Shown: positions 24,465 to 35,438, counted from the stretch's first letter. The stretch: 64,000 nucleotides of DNA from JANQIO01 sp043585095 (GCA_043585095.1 CP121321.1:1736001-1800000), one strand, 5' to 3'. Numbers and translations: made by a program. The notes: generated by a model from the letters alone, not told the origin.

Positions 24465-25820
24465 CTACATGACACCGTAGGCGCGCATGGCATCAGCGAC
24501 CTTGGTGAAACCCGCTATGTTGGCACCTTTGAAATAGTTCACGTGGCCATCATCCTCGCTGCCGTACTCGACACATTGCTGATGTATTGTTCGAATGACG
24601 CCACGCAGCTTTTCGTCTACTTCGGATTCGGTCCAGCTTAATCGCAGACTGTTTTGGCTCATTTCCAGACCGGATACGGCAACGCCTCCAGCATTGGACG
24701 CCTTCGCAGGGGCGTGCAACACACCCTTTGCGTCAGCCAGCACTTTGATTGCCTCGGGTGTGGTAGGCATGTTGGCGCCCTCTGCTATGGCGCGTATGCC
24801 ATTCTTCACCAGCGTCGCTGCTTCCTCGCCGTCAATTTCATTTTGGGTAGCACAGGGAAACGCCAGATCGGCCTCGACGCTCCAGGGCTCCTGCCCGCCG
24901 AAATATTCAAATCCGAACTCTTCTGCCGCCTCAGATATCCGACCCCGCCTTACGGTCTTTAGGGTTTTTATCCAATCAACTTGCTCCTGCGTCAGACCGT
25001 CTTTCGCCAATATAAAGCCGCCTGAATCTGAAAGCGTTAGCACTTTGCCTCCGCTAGCAATGAGCTTCTCGGCGCAATAGGTCGCCACATTGCCTGCGCC
25101 GGACACCAGACAGCGACGCCCATCTATCTGTTCGTCACAATGTGCCAACATGTCTTGCATCATGTACACAACGCCATAGCCGGTTGCTTCACTGCGGATA
25201 TGACTGCCACCAAATTCCAGCGCTTTGCCGGTGAGCACGCCCTCGAAGCGATTAACGATGCGTTTATACTGCCCAAACAGATAGCCCACCTCCCGCGCGC
25301 CCACGCCAATGTCACCCGCAGGCACGTCGGTATCGGGACCGATATGCCGCGATAGCTCGGTCATAAAGGCCTGGCAGAAGCGCATGACCTCCCTGTCCGA
25401 TCGACCCTTGGGATCGAAATTAGCGCCACCTTTGCCGCCGCCGAGGGGCAGTCCCGTTAAGGAGTTTTTCAAGACCTGCTCAAAGGCCAGAAACTTCAGA
25501 ACACTTTGGTTAACCGACGGGTGGAATCGAATACCACCTTTATAGGGCCCGATGGCATTGTTCTGCTGAACCCTAAAACCCCGATTCACTCGCAACTCGC
25601 CATTGTCGTCCTCCCAAACCACGCGAAAGCTGACCACCCGGTCCGGCTCGGTCATCCGCTCGAGAATACGCAGGTCCTGATAGTGCGGCTTGTCTTTAAT
25701 AAACGGGATAATGTCCATGGCGACCTCGTGTACGGCCTGATGAAACTCGGTTTCACCAGGATTGCGACAGACCACACCTTCCATAAATTTTTCGAGGTTG
25801 TCGGCTTTATCAATCACCAT
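24465..25820 (-). CDS. gdhA: NADP-dependent glutamate dehydrogenase
   Basis: A 451-residue hexameric-type glutamate dehydrogenase (2-oxoglutarate + NH4+ to glutamate). It shows the substrate-binding PLGGGKGGANFDPKGRSD, the catalytic-region PAGDIGVGAREVG, and the nucleotide-binding VSGAGNVATYCAEKL followed by SDSGG, as in NADP enzymes. The ATG at 25820 is used. It is convergent with the BLUF gene, with only 51 bp between the stops. It marks the right border of the photosynthesis cluster. Confidence 0.95.
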   Translation of the reverse strand: MVIDKADNLEKFMEGVVCRNPGETEFHQAVHEVAMDIIPFIKDKPHYQDLRILERMTEPDRVVSFRVVWEDDNGELRVNRGFRVQQNNAIGPYKGGIRFHPSVNQSVLKFLAFEQVLKNSLTGLPLGGGKGGANFDPKGRSDREVMRFCQAFMTELSRHIGPDTDVPAGDIGVGAREVGYLFGQYKRIVNRFEGVLTGKALEFGGSHIRSEATGYGVVYMMQDMLAHCDEQIDGRRCLVSGAGNVATYCAEKLIASGGKVLTLSDSGGFILAKDGLTQEQVDWIKTLKTVRRGRISEAAEEFGFEYFGGQEPWSVEADLAFPCATQNEIDGEEAATLVKNGIRAIAEGANMPTTPEAIKVLADAKGVLHAPAKASNAGGVAVSGLEMSQNSLRLSWTESEVDEKLRGVIRTIHQQCVEYGSEDDGHVNYFKGANIAGFTKVADAMRAYGVM

Positions 25821-25909
25821 GTGCTTCTTCCTTTCATTGGTCTCGGTAAATGTTGTGGGATGGTACCCCTATGGTGGGGCATCTACGACAGCTTCCGCTG
25901 AGATAGGCG

Positions 25910-27193
25910 CTAGATTCGCAAGCCGAGTTGCTCCCTCGCCTGCCTACTAAGCTGCTCACGGAAATCCGGGTGAGCAATGCTGACCAGCTCTCGCGCGCGC
26001 TCACTGAGTGAACGCCCGCGCAATCGCGCGATGCCGTATTCGGTCACGATATAGTCTACGTGGGCGCGCGTGGTCACCACACCCGAACCCCGCGTCAACA
26101 TGCTAACAAGGCGCGAGACCTTGCTCTGCTGCGCCGTGCTGGGAAGCGCGATAATGGACTTACCACCCTCGGAAAACGCTGCACCCAATACAAAATCCAA
26201 CTGCCCACCGACGCCGGAATAGACTCGCGGCCCCATTGAATCGGCGCAGACCTGGCCGCTGAGGTCGATCTGTATGGCACTGTTTATGGAAACAACTTGC
26301 TTGTTCAATGCAATGACGGTGGGATCGTTTACATATTCGATATCGAGAAAGACCACCTCCGGGTTGTCATCAACATAGCGATAAAGAGCCTGGGAACCCA
26401 TCACAAAACCGGTGACAATCTTGCCCCGCTGGCGCTTCTTGCGAGAATTGTCGATCGCACCACACTCGATCAACGGCAGCAATCCATCGGAAAACATTTC
26501 CGTGTGGACGCCCAGATGACGACGATCTCCGAGATTCGACAGCGCCGCATCCGGTATCGCTCCGATTCCCATTTGCAGACAATCGCCGTCTGCTATGAGG
26601 CTGGCCACGTGCTCGCCAATTTGATGAACAACTTTACCCGCAGGCTTGGACGCCAAGGTAATCAGCGGGCTGTCCTCAAAATAGGCGTAGTCGATCGCCT
26701 CAAGCGGCATGAAGGCATCACCATGGGTGCGTGGCATACTGGGATTCACATGCGCAATTACCTTGTCAGCGATTTCGCAGGCGGCACGGGTTGCCTCTAC
26801 AGAAATGCCCAGGGTGCAATTGCCGTGATGGTCGGGGGAAGAAACTTGTATCAGCGCAGTGTCAACGCGCTGCTCACCGCGCCGGAACAGCTTCGGTATC
26901 TCAGATAGAAACAGCGGTACGTAGTCGGCAGCGCCCGAATTGATCAGCTCGCGGGTTTCCTGCCCGGCAAAGAAAACGCGATGGCGGAGATGTCCCTCCA
27001 GCGCCGGTTGACAGACCGCCTCCGCGTGCTCCAGGTGCAACTGTATCAGCGTCAAATCCGTACACTGGGGGGCGTGACCTGCCAGTGCCTCCAACAAGAC
27101 CCCGGGCGTTGCCGCCATCGAGTGGCACCAGATGTTTTCGCCCGGGCGAATCTGCGCAACCGCCTCTTCGGCCGATTCGAAAAATACTGTCAC
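25910..27193 (-). CDS. Acetyl-CoA hydrolase/transferase family CoA-transferase
   Basis: A 427-residue class I CoA-transferase of the acetyl-CoA hydrolase / 4-hydroxybutyrate CoA-transferase type. GIGAIPDAALSNLGDRRHLG and GVHTEMFSDG hold the catalytic Glu that forms the CoA thioester. The C-terminal VDYIVTEYGIARLRGRSLSERA is also typical, centred on TEYGIA. The start is GTG. The acyl substrate cannot be read from the sequence. A 4-hydroxybutyryl-CoA dehydratase homologue lies at 45.5 kb and could use 4-hydroxybutyryl-CoA made by such an enzyme. Confidence 0.85.
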   Translation of the reverse strand: MTVFFESAEEAVAQIRPGENIWCHSMAATPGVLLEALAGHAPQCTDLTLIQLHLEHAEAVCQPALEGHLRHRVFFAGQETRELINSGAADYVPLFLSEIPKLFRRGEQRVDTALIQVSSPDHHGNCTLGISVEATRAACEIADKVIAHVNPSMPRTHGDAFMPLEAIDYAYFEDSPLITLASKPAGKVVHQIGEHVASLIADGDCLQMGIGAIPDAALSNLGDRRHLGVHTEMFSDGLLPLIECGAIDNSRKKRQRGKIVTGFVMGSQALYRYVDDNPEVVFLDIEYVNDPTVIALNKQVVSINSAIQIDLSGQVCADSMGPRVYSGVGGQLDFVLGAAFSEGGKSIIALPSTAQQSKVSRLVSMLTRGSGVVTTRAHVDYIVTEYGIARLRGRSLSERARELVSIAHPDFREQLSRQAREQLGLRI

Positions 27194-27220
27194 TGTGGCG
27201 CTCTCACTCGGCTGAGACTA

Positions 27221-27802
27221 TCACAGCCCTCCGGCGATAATGATGTCACTGAGCGGCTTACGTTCACGAGGTGCGGCATCACGGTCGGCGTAGTTTGCGG
27301 GGATATCGTCCGCAGAACCCGCGTACCCGATCGCCAGCCCAGTGAACACTTCCAGAGTATCGTCGAGGCCAAAGGCTGCATGGGCTTGCTCCGCTTCTAT
27401 GCCGATCATCTGATGCACCACCAGGCCTCGCGCTGACGCCTCGACCGTCAGCATGGCCGAGGCAGCGCCAAGATCATGAATCGCCGCCTTGTTGTCTTTA
27501 CCATTGTGCTCAAATTGTTTTAAGGCTACGCCCAGCGCCAACACCGGCGCGTTTGCCGCCCAGGGCTGATTGCCTTCAACTAACAAGTCGTAGATGCGCT
27601 GCCAGAGTTCCTGATCACGGGCCTTAACGCCCACAATGTACCGCCAGGGCTGCGCGTTGTAGGACGACATAGACCAGCGCGCAGCAGTAAACAGCCCCGC
27701 AAGATCCTGCTCGCTCACCGTCCGCTCCGGATCGAAGGCGTAGGGGCTGCGCCTGGATGCCAGCACTGGATGGATTTCAGGTTGTTGATTCACGTCACTC
27801 AT
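27221..27802 (-). CDS. Nitroreductase-family FMN oxidoreductase
   Basis: A 193-residue protein of the nitroreductase fold. SRRSPYAFDP, FTAARWSMSSYNAQPWRYIVG and DLGAASAMLTVEASARGLV are the FMN-binding blocks of this family, and LAIGYAG lies near the C-terminus. It reduces an unknown substrate with NAD(P)H. It ends 28 bp before the start of the CoA-transferase and may be cotranscribed with it. Confidence 0.85.
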   Translation of the reverse strand: MSDVNQQPEIHPVLASRRSPYAFDPERTVSEQDLAGLFTAARWSMSSYNAQPWRYIVGVKARDQELWQRIYDLLVEGNQPWAANAPVLALGVALKQFEHNGKDNKAAIHDLGAASAMLTVEASARGLVVHQMIGIEAEQAHAAFGLDDTLEVFTGLAIGYAGSADDIPANYADRDAAPRERKPLSDIIIAGGL

Positions 27803-27855
27803 CTTATTTACTTCCTCGTCTCAATAAACTCTAGTGCATCGGCAGGCGATTGATT

Positions 27856-28761
27856 TCAGTCAGGCAACGGAATGAATTCATCATCTCCCGGCACGCGCTC
27901 GAAGCGATCCGCCTGCCATTCTGACCTGGCCTGCTGAATTCGCGCTGCGCTGCTGTGCACAAAATTCCACTCGACATATCGCTTACCCAGACTGCCGCCG
28001 CCTATTATCATTACTCTGCTGGAGGCGTCGGCGCGTAAGGGCAACGACTGTTCTGTTATTGCGCCCGGCTTCAGCACAGCCATCGTGCCGAGCTCGCAGC
28101 ACTCCCCATCCAGAGTCACTTCCCCCGATACAACATATACGGCAAGCTCATCGTAGGCATTTGGCAGGTCCAGAATTGCGCCAGCTGGAAGACTGGCGTC
28201 GAGATACAGCGTCGGGGAATAGGTTTGTACCGGGGAGTGATACCCAAATGCACTCCCCATAATGACCGTCACGCTGACGCCGTTGACATCCACCGTGGGT
28301 ATATCCTGTTCAGGATAGTGCGTGAAAGCGGGCTCGCATTCTTCCCTGTCCTTGGGCAAGGCTATCCAGGACTGAATGCCGTGCAACTCTGAAGTTTGGT
28401 CCAGATCATCTCCGGCTCGCTCAGAATGCACGATTCCGCGCCCCGAGGTCATAAGGTTAACAGCCCCGGGGTGAATTTTCTGCACCACGCCAAGGCTATC
28501 CCTGTGCACAATCTCACCGCAGAAAAGATACGTTATGGTGGCGAGCCCGATATGGGGATGGGGCCGAACGGCAATGCCCTTGCCGGGCGGAAACTGTGCT
28601 GGCCCCATGTGATCAAAGAAGACGAAAGGCCCTACCGCAGGGTGCCGTTTCGATGGCAGCGCCCGCCGTACAGAAAATTCGCCTAAATCTGCTTCTCGGG
28701 GCTGCAGCTTGAGCTCAATAAGACCAGTGCCCTCATGCCGCTCGCCGTTCCGCTCTGCCAT
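27856..28761 (-). CDS. Pirin family protein
   Basis: A 301-residue bicupin of the pirin family. VFFDHMGP is followed by the metal site RPHPHIGLATITYLF (His68, His70) and RGIVHSE (His112, Glu114), then the C-terminal pirin domain with LPNAYDELAVYVVSGEV. Bacterial pirins act as quercetinases or metabolic modulators. The role here is open. It starts upstream of the nitroreductase gene on the same strand. Confidence 0.9.
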   Translation of the reverse strand: MAERNGERHEGTGLIELKLQPREADLGEFSVRRALPSKRHPAVGPFVFFDHMGPAQFPPGKGIAVRPHPHIGLATITYLFCGEIVHRDSLGVVQKIHPGAVNLMTSGRGIVHSERAGDDLDQTSELHGIQSWIALPKDREECEPAFTHYPEQDIPTVDVNGVSVTVIMGSAFGYHSPVQTYSPTLYLDASLPAGAILDLPNAYDELAVYVVSGEVTLDGECCELGTMAVLKPGAITEQSLPLRADASSRVMIIGGGSLGKRYVEWNFVHSSAARIQQARSEWQADRFERVPGDDEFIPLPD

Positions 28762-29195
28762 CGCTCATTCCTTAGTCATTGTTGTGGTTACGCCATTAAT
28801 GGGCACCGCCCCACGAACAAATTGAAGCCGACCCATGCGCTCGAAGTGGATATGATATTGTCATTTACAACGAACACATTAAGCCGGACAGTAAACATAC
28901 TGCATCCATTTTGGAGACAATGCGGCGAACTTTTCAGGACGTATACGCGGCGTTGCATATGTAGTTAATAGCCGCAGCTCTGCATGGGTATACGCACTCA
29001 GGATGTCATGCGCTCTGCTATGCAAGCAGTTGGAAAACGGGAAGAAACCCTGACCACCTGACTGCTCGCGCAGTTTACGCGCCGTGCCCCTGGCACCTCC
29101 ACCTGCCACCAAAACTTCTGCGGTTTATGGCACATCCCGAACACAGCGCACTAGCTCTTCAGCCCCCTCAGGGTCGAACCCGACGCCGCTACACG
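28762..29195. other. 434-bp intergenic region without a recognisable gene
   Basis: No frame here carries a recognised domain together with a ribosome site. A 77-codon minus-strand frame (28879-29112) has no recognisable motif and is probably chance. A pseudo-T-arm-like GGGTCGAACCC at about 29172 is not part of any cloverleaf. The region separates two minus-strand genes, so it should hold the pirin promoter. Confidence 0.5.
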
Positions 29196-30707
29196 TTACA
29201 TATCCGACTGTCCGGTTTGGTTGAGCCACTGTTGTGGCGCCCATTCAATAATCGCGTCGGCATCCTCCCGCAGCAGGAAGCCCGCTTCGACCGCGGCATT
29301 TGCAGACTCTGCCACAGCCTCAGCATAGGCGGTTTCGTCTACATACAGACTGGCCACTTGCGCCGCCGAGAATAATTCCGTGGTGCCAAACAGCCTACAA
29401 AAGCTGCCGCCCGACTGCCCTTCACCGGACAGCACCGCCGTGGGGGCATCGACAAAGGGAGTACGAATGCCACCAGTAACGTTACCCAGAGCGTCGAGTA
29501 AGAAAGCGGTTTGCGTATCATCCAGATCCAGTCTGGGCGCCTCAGGCGGGATCACCCCATCGGTGAGCCAGGTGTCCATGGCGCGTATCGCGGTGCGCAC
29601 GACATAGTGAAACGGACCACTATTGAACGGACGGTCGCACTGCAAGAAACCGAATACCGTATCCTCTTCCACCACCGCTGCAAAGCGCGGCTCACCGGTG
29701 GCGTCAGTGCGTCCCGATACGATCCCGTAATAATCACTGTGGGACGTGCCAGCTACTTCCCACAATCTGTAGGTATCGCTGTCGTCACGTCTGGCGGCAA
29801 CGTAATTCAACAAGGTGATGTCTGTCTCGGCCTGCACGGTCAACACCGGCGTTTGATTGTCGTCCCGGACGCGGACACTTTCAGGCACGGGTATCTCCAC
29901 CTGAGGCGACTGTGCCAAAGGCGCAGCGCCATCGCCGCGGTTCTGCACGATTATGCCGTCAAAGGCGCCGTAGAGAGGTTGGATAGCATTGATGTAGGCA
30001 ACCATTCGCCCACCGGACTGCGACTGCCCGGATGCGACAATCCGCTCAGGCTGCATGCCCGCCAGCACGTCGACGTTTGCATTGCCGCGCAAAATTTCCG
30101 TCACCTGGCTAAACATGTCGAATGAGAAACTATCGCCAGGGTGCTCAAGACTGCCATAGCGGTCTGGATTAACGGCTTTGAGGTGCAATGGCGCGAGTGA
30201 GCCTTCCTGTCCGTCGATGCCAACCTTCTGGGCACTAACGCCCACCCAGATATGACCACTCCGGTACAGTTCAACGTGGCCACTACCCCAGAAAGGTGGC
30301 GTTTCAAAGCCTGCCGTAACGTTCAACCACTCGACATGAACCGTGCCACTGAAGGCCGATGTATCAACCGGACGATGAATCAGTATGCGCGTGCGAAACT
30401 CAGCCTGCTCACCGGGCTCGGCCTCCCATCCGCCGTCAGCGAGGAGTTCATTCAGGTTGGTAAATGACGTTGCAATGCCTTCGTAGAAAAATTCCACTTT
30501 CTCATAGCCGATAATGGAAAGGTCGAATGTTTCTTGCTGCAGGAAAGGGTTGCCCGCTTCAGGTGGACTGACTACCGTCGGCACCGAGACAGGCAGAAAC
30601 TCCGGTTCCGGGTTTGCCACCGCGTCATTATCATTATTGTTATCACTACATGCAGTTAACAGCAGCATCATCACTGCGCCGATAAACCAACGACTGCTAA
30701 AAGACAT
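29196..30707 (-). CDS. Predicted lipoprotein with alpha/beta-hydrolase domain
   Basis: About 503 residues. The N-terminus MSFSSRWFIGAVMMLLLTAC is a lipoprotein signal with lipobox LTAC, followed by an Asn/Asp linker. GAGGG 7 nt upstream fixes the ATG at 30707. The upstream in-frame start at 30773 would bury the signal. The nucleophile elbow is ASGQSQSGGRM (GQSQSGG), and GTSHSDYYG may supply the acid/His part. The length and layout match the large 'alpha/beta hydrolase domain-containing protein' family of marine bacteria. It is probably an outer-membrane or periplasmic esterase. The substrate is unknown. Confidence 0.75.
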   Translation of the reverse strand: MSFSSRWFIGAVMMLLLTACSDNNNDNDAVANPEPEFLPVSVPTVVSPPEAGNPFLQQETFDLSIIGYEKVEFFYEGIATSFTNLNELLADGGWEAEPGEQAEFRTRILIHRPVDTSAFSGTVHVEWLNVTAGFETPPFWGSGHVELYRSGHIWVGVSAQKVGIDGQEGSLAPLHLKAVNPDRYGSLEHPGDSFSFDMFSQVTEILRGNANVDVLAGMQPERIVASGQSQSGGRMVAYINAIQPLYGAFDGIIVQNRGDGAAPLAQSPQVEIPVPESVRVRDDNQTPVLTVQAETDITLLNYVAARRDDSDTYRLWEVAGTSHSDYYGIVSGRTDATGEPRFAAVVEEDTVFGFLQCDRPFNSGPFHYVVRTAIRAMDTWLTDGVIPPEAPRLDLDDTQTAFLLDALGNVTGGIRTPFVDAPTAVLSGEGQSGGSFCRLFGTTELFSAAQVASLYVDETAYAEAVAESANAAVEAGFLLREDADAIIEWAPQQWLNQTGQSDM

Positions 30708-31025
30708 CTTATCGCCCTCGAAGAAAATATTATTATTAAGCGCTTGATACCGCAGAAAAGCGAGCACACGCAAGCCACACCGTTAATAAGCATTTTACGG
30801 TATAGTTCGTCACGCATGTTAACGCGAGCACCCAGAACGGCTTCTGGCTTAGGTTGCGAGCTAAAATAACAAGAAATTGTGGTCAGCACTGCATATCTCA
30901 CGCTTTGATGTTGGGCCTTTTGATCAGCATGGAGCTTCAGCCATTAACGGTGGCGCAGCAGACACTGATACAGCGCAGATAAAGAAGCGCGATGTGATCG
31001 CACTACGCACTTCCGGGGGGCCACA

Positions 31026-32216
31026 CTGATAAAGTATTTGACACCTGTTCTGGTACTCGCTGCGGGCATAGCAATCTTTGTAACGCTGCAGGCCAATAAG
31101 CCCGCCCCCGAGAAGCGCGACATCGCCGCGCGCCCGATCACGGTGTTCGTCGAACCCGTACAGCGCCAGAGCATCAATATGGATGTTGTCACGCAGGGAG
31201 AAGTCCGTTCGCGCGTGGACATAGACCTGATCGCTGAAGTCAGTGGCCGCTTGGTGAGCGTATCGTCAGAATTTATGGAGGGCGGCGCGTTTCGCCCCGG
31301 CGAACGCCTGCTGCAAATTGATGACCGAGACTACCAGTTAGCCTTGAGTCAAGCTGAGTCCAGAGTAGCGAGCGCGCACGTGAACCTCACTCTGGCGGAG
31401 GCCGACGCCGATGTCGCCCGGCAGCAGCTGCAGGGCACGCGTAGCCCATCTGATCTGGCGCTAAAAAAACCTCAAATCGCCGAAGCCCAGGCGGCTCTTA
31501 AGGCTGCACAAGCTGATCTTGAACTAGCGCGGGTGAATCTTGAAAGAACCCGAGTAGCGCTACCCTTTGCCGGGCGTATCGCCGATACCTTTGTCGATCT
31601 GGGCCAGTTTGTCAGCGCCGGCACACCGCTGGCACGCGCCTTTGCAACCGATGAAGTGGAAATTCGTTTACCGATCACAACCGATCAGCTCGCGGCGCTG
31701 GACTTGCCAATAGGCTACCGAGCCGCTGACGGCGAAGGCCTGCACGTAACCTTGCAGGCTCCCCTGGCCGGCAAGCAACAGCGCTGGACCAGTACCTTGC
31801 TGCGCCTGGACGCCTCGATAGATAGTGAAACCCGTTCACTCTATGCCATCGCGGTAACAGAGGACCCCTATGGAGCCAATGCTGCCGAGACCGGCATGCC
31901 GCTCGCCGTTGGACTCTACGTCACAGCGATCATTCACGGCGGCAGCGTTGAGGACGCCATCCGTATTCCCAAAAGTGCGCTGCGGGCGGGCGATAAAGTG
32001 TACTTGATCAATAGCGATAATACTCTGGAGATACGCGCGGTAACGATCACACACAGCACACATGAATATGCCATCGTGGGCTCGGGCCTAAGCGGCGGAG
32101 AGCAGGTCATCACATCCACGATTCGCAACCCGATCCCGGGTATGGCCCTCAAGGCCGCAGCGGCGCCTTTGGCGGAAAGCACTCCTGAAGAGTCTTCCGT
32201 CGTGGAGCGTAGCTAA
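31026..32216 (+). CDS. RND efflux periplasmic adaptor (membrane fusion protein)
   Basis: About 396 residues: a membrane anchor (LTPVLVLAAGIAIFVTL), a barrel-sandwich half-motif (AEVSGRLVSVS...GERLLQIDD), an alpha-hairpin (residues 95-160), and the second lipoyl half (LPFAGRIADTFVDLGQFVSAG, core PFAGRI). No ATG or GTG lies in frame at the expected place. CTG 31026, reading LIKYLTPVL, is 5 nt after GGGGGG and fits the family N-terminus. TTG 31038 is the other choice. It links an inner-membrane RND pump to an outer-membrane channel. The pump gene follows after 29 bp. Confidence 0.82.
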   Translation: MIKYLTPVLVLAAGIAIFVTLQANKPAPEKRDIAARPITVFVEPVQRQSINMDVVTQGEVRSRVDIDLIAEVSGRLVSVSSEFMEGGAFRPGERLLQIDDRDYQLALSQAESRVASAHVNLTLAEADADVARQQLQGTRSPSDLALKKPQIAEAQAALKAAQADLELARVNLERTRVALPFAGRIADTFVDLGQFVSAGTPLARAFATDEVEIRLPITTDQLAALDLPIGYRAADGEGLHVTLQAPLAGKQQRWTSTLLRLDASIDSETRSLYAIAVTEDPYGANAAETGMPLAVGLYVTAIIHGGSVEDAIRIPKSALRAGDKVYLINSDNTLEIRAVTITHSTHEYAIVGSGLSGGEQVITSTIRNPIPGMALKAAAAPLAESTPEESSVVERS

Positions 32217-32245
32217 ACGGTGGAGAATACGTTGCGGAGAAAAGC

Positions 32246-35200
32246 GTGGAGAGGCTAATAGCCTGGTGGGTGCACAACCCCGTTGCCGCGAATCTCTTGA
32301 TGGTAGGCATATTGCTGGCCGGGCTGCTTGGCTTTCAGACCATGGAGCGCGAGGCCTTTCCATTGTTCAAGTCGAATCAGGTTGTCGTTCAGGCTACCTG
32401 GCCAGGGGCGGCGCCCCAGGAAGTCGAAGAGCAGGTGATCCTGCGCTTTGAGCAGGCTCTGAAGGAAGTCGAGAATGTCTACCGCATTTATGCAACGGCT
32501 AGTGAAAATCAAGCCCGCCTCGAAGTACTCACCTACGCTGACGTTGATCTGAATGCCTTTCTGGACGACGTCTCCAACGCGATTGGTTCCGTAACAGGGC
32601 TGCCTCGGGATCTTGAAAACATCAAAGTGCAGCGCGATGTGCGCCGCGACGAAATGGCACGAGTGGTGGTGCATAGCAGTGTGCTAACGGAGCGCCAGCT
32701 TTTGCGGCTGGCGGAAGACCTGCGTAAAGAAATTGCCGCCCTGCCCTTTGTGTCACTGGTGGATTTATTCGGCAGCGACGTGAAGAAGTCTCCATTGAGC
32801 TGTCAGAACGTAGCCTACGACAATTTGGTTTGCGTTTTGACGACGTTGTTAGCGCTATCCGCTCAAGCTCTATTAACTTGTCGTCAGGCCAAATTCGCAC
32901 CGCCAACGGCGACGTTAGATTACGAGCGCGAAACCTGGCTGATAACCAACAGGACTTTGGCGAGATAGTCGTGCGCCAAAGTGACGGTGGTGGCATCGTT
33001 CGCCTTCGCGACGTGGCCACGGTCATCGATGGATTTGAAGATGAAGAAATTCTGGCAACGCTAGACGGCGAGCCGGCGATCCTGCTGCAAATCATGACCA
33101 GTGAAGATATGCAGATTGTTAAGACCAGCGAGGCAATAAGCACTTGGTTGGAGACACGACAGAACCAGCTTCCCGATGGCGTAACCCTAGCGCTCTGGTC
33201 AGATACGGCCGACATCTACCGCGGCACCATGGGCACAATTATGGAATCCGCCTACCTGGGTTTGCTGCTGGTTTTCCTGGTGCTGATCGTTTCGCTGAGA
33301 CCCGCCGTCGCCCTTTGGGTCACAGTGGGAATAGCGGTTGCGTTCCTCGGCACCTTCTCGTTACTACCGGCCAATGATGTATCGCTCAACGTCACCTCAA
33401 CCTTCGCGTTCCTATTGGTTTTGGGCATCGTAGTAGATGACGCAATCGTGGTTGGTGAGAGCATTCACCACTACAGCCACAGCGAAGGCGGCGGTGGCGC
33501 CCAAAGCGCTATCGACGGAGCCATAGCGGTATCCAAGCCCGTTATTTTTGCGGTGCTGACCACGATCATTGCCTTCGCACCGTGGTTTTTTGTCTCTCTG
33601 GCTGAAGCACAAGTCACGCGCCAGCTATCGGTGGTCATCACCGTGGCCTTGATTATTTCTCTGGTCGAGGCGTTTTTAATATTGCCTAGCCACCTGCGCA
33701 AGCTGCAGCACCGTCAAACCCTGAATCGGGTTACACGCTGGCAAAAGCGCATCGAGGAGAGCATCGTCGCATTTGCAGACACCCGCTACCGACGCGCCCT
33801 GCAGGCCGCAGTTGCGCATCGCTATGCAACAACCGCCGCCTTCTCGGCGCTGTTCATCATCAGCGTCGGCCTGTTCTCCAGCGGCTGGGTTAAATTTGCC
33901 TTTATGCCCGAGGTTCAGGGCACGCAGGTGTTCTTGCAGGCGCAGCTGCCGACCGGCAATCCCTACGAACGCTCACTGGAGATTCTGGATCAGTTTCAAG
34001 ACGCCCAGCGCCAATTGGTCGCCGAAGTTGAAGCCCGCGCGGGTAACGATGAAGGCTCGGGGCAGTTAATCGAAGGCTGGTATACCCGGGCGCGCCGGGA
34101 CAGCGTTATAGCTATCATGGAGCTGGTGCCACCCGAGCAGCGGGACATGTCCGGTAAAGCCGCTGCAGAACGATTACGCAGCCTGGTCGGCGACGTTCCC
34201 GATGCTGACGAAATTCAAGTTAGTTACACCATCGATCAAAACACGCCGGGGATATCTTACGTTCTGCGACACCGGGACGGTGACACATTGAAGGCGGCCA
34301 GCCAGGCAGTAAAAGCCCAACTACAAGGCTATGACGGCACATTTTTTGTGCGTGACAACCTTCAGGGGCAAACCGACGAGCTGCATATGCAATTGCGCCC
34401 GGGCGCGGAAAAGCTAGGCCTGTCTTTGGCCGAGGTGTCCCGGCAGGTCAGGCAGGCCTACTACGGAGAAGAGGTTCAGCGCCTGCCGCGCGAGAATGGC
34501 GACGTGCGAGTGATGGTTCGCTATCCGTCGGCAGAGCGTCGCAACCTACAAAGTCTAAGGGAGTTTCGAGTGCGCACCCTGGATGGACGAGAAGTGCCTT
34601 TGTTTTCAGTGGTAGACCTGGAGCTCACTTCAGGCCTCCGGCAGATTCAACGCCGGGACGGAGAGCGAATGGTGCAGATCACCGCGGACCTGGCGCCGGA
34701 GTTAATGAGCGATATAGGCGCGGACATGAACAGCCGGTTTCTGCCGGAGTTGCAGGAAATTTATCCTGAGCTGGTCATTCTTAAAGCCGGACAAGCGGAG
34801 AATCAGGAATACTTTCTCAACGAAATCACCGCCTTGTACACGGTGGCGCTCTTTATGATGTACGCCCTGATCGCCATCGCGTTCAAGTCCTATTGGCTGC
34901 CCTTGCTTATCATGACCGCCATACCGTTTGGATTCATGGGAGCTGTGTACGGCCACTTGCTGTTTGGCGTGTCCATGGCCATGTTTTCCTACTTTGGAAT
35001 CGGCGCGGCGGCAGGCGTTGTCGTCAATGACAACCTGGTGCTGGTGGACTATATCGGACGATTAAGAGACAAAGGTGCGTCCGCGACCGATGCGGTAGAG
35101 GAAGCCGGGGTCTATCGCTTCCGACCCATCTTGCTAACTACCGTGACAACGTTTATCGGACTGATGCCCATTATGGCTGAGCGATCTATCGACGCCGAGT

Positions 35201-35373
35201 TTTTAAAGCCCGCGGTACTTGCCCTCGCCTTTGGCGTGCTCTGCGCCTTGTTTGTTACGCTGCTGATGGTGCCGGCCTTATATTGCATCGGCGAAGACGT
35301 ACGCGGCATCGTCGGGCGTGTTGCTAAACGTGTTATGAGCAGTAAATCCAACACCCCATCGCTTCGGTCCTGA
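32246..35373 (+). pseudogene. RND (AcrB/MdtB-like) efflux pump, frameshifted
   Basis: Two overlapping frames together encode one full-size RND pump of about 1042 residues. The first (GTG 32246, RBS GGAG) runs from the first membrane helix to VDLFGS. The second continues with REEVSIELSERSLRQFGLRF and holds helices with VVDDAIVVGES and VVVNDNLVLVDYIGRL. The join is at about 32777-32778 (ggc agc ga|cgt gaa). Homologues have one more residue there, so one missing base explains the break. It is either a true inactivating mutation or a sequence error. The pump would otherwise export drugs or hydrophobic compounds with the upstream adaptor. Confidence 0.8.
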
Positions 35374-35438
35374 CACTTTCGCTTTGATTTTTGCGCGGTG
35401 ACTGGCGGAGCTTTGCATCACCGTCTAGTATGCAGGCC

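Noticed and set aside
28879..29112. 77-codon minus-strand frame in the pirin-hydrolase gap.
   Set aside because: No ribosome site, no recognisable domain and no neighbour suggesting a gene; kept only as part of the intergenic note.
29160..29195. GGGTCGAACCC looked like a tRNA T-arm and possible attachment site remnant.
   Set aside because: There is no TTCGA loop of the right size, and no acceptor, D or anticodon arm around it.
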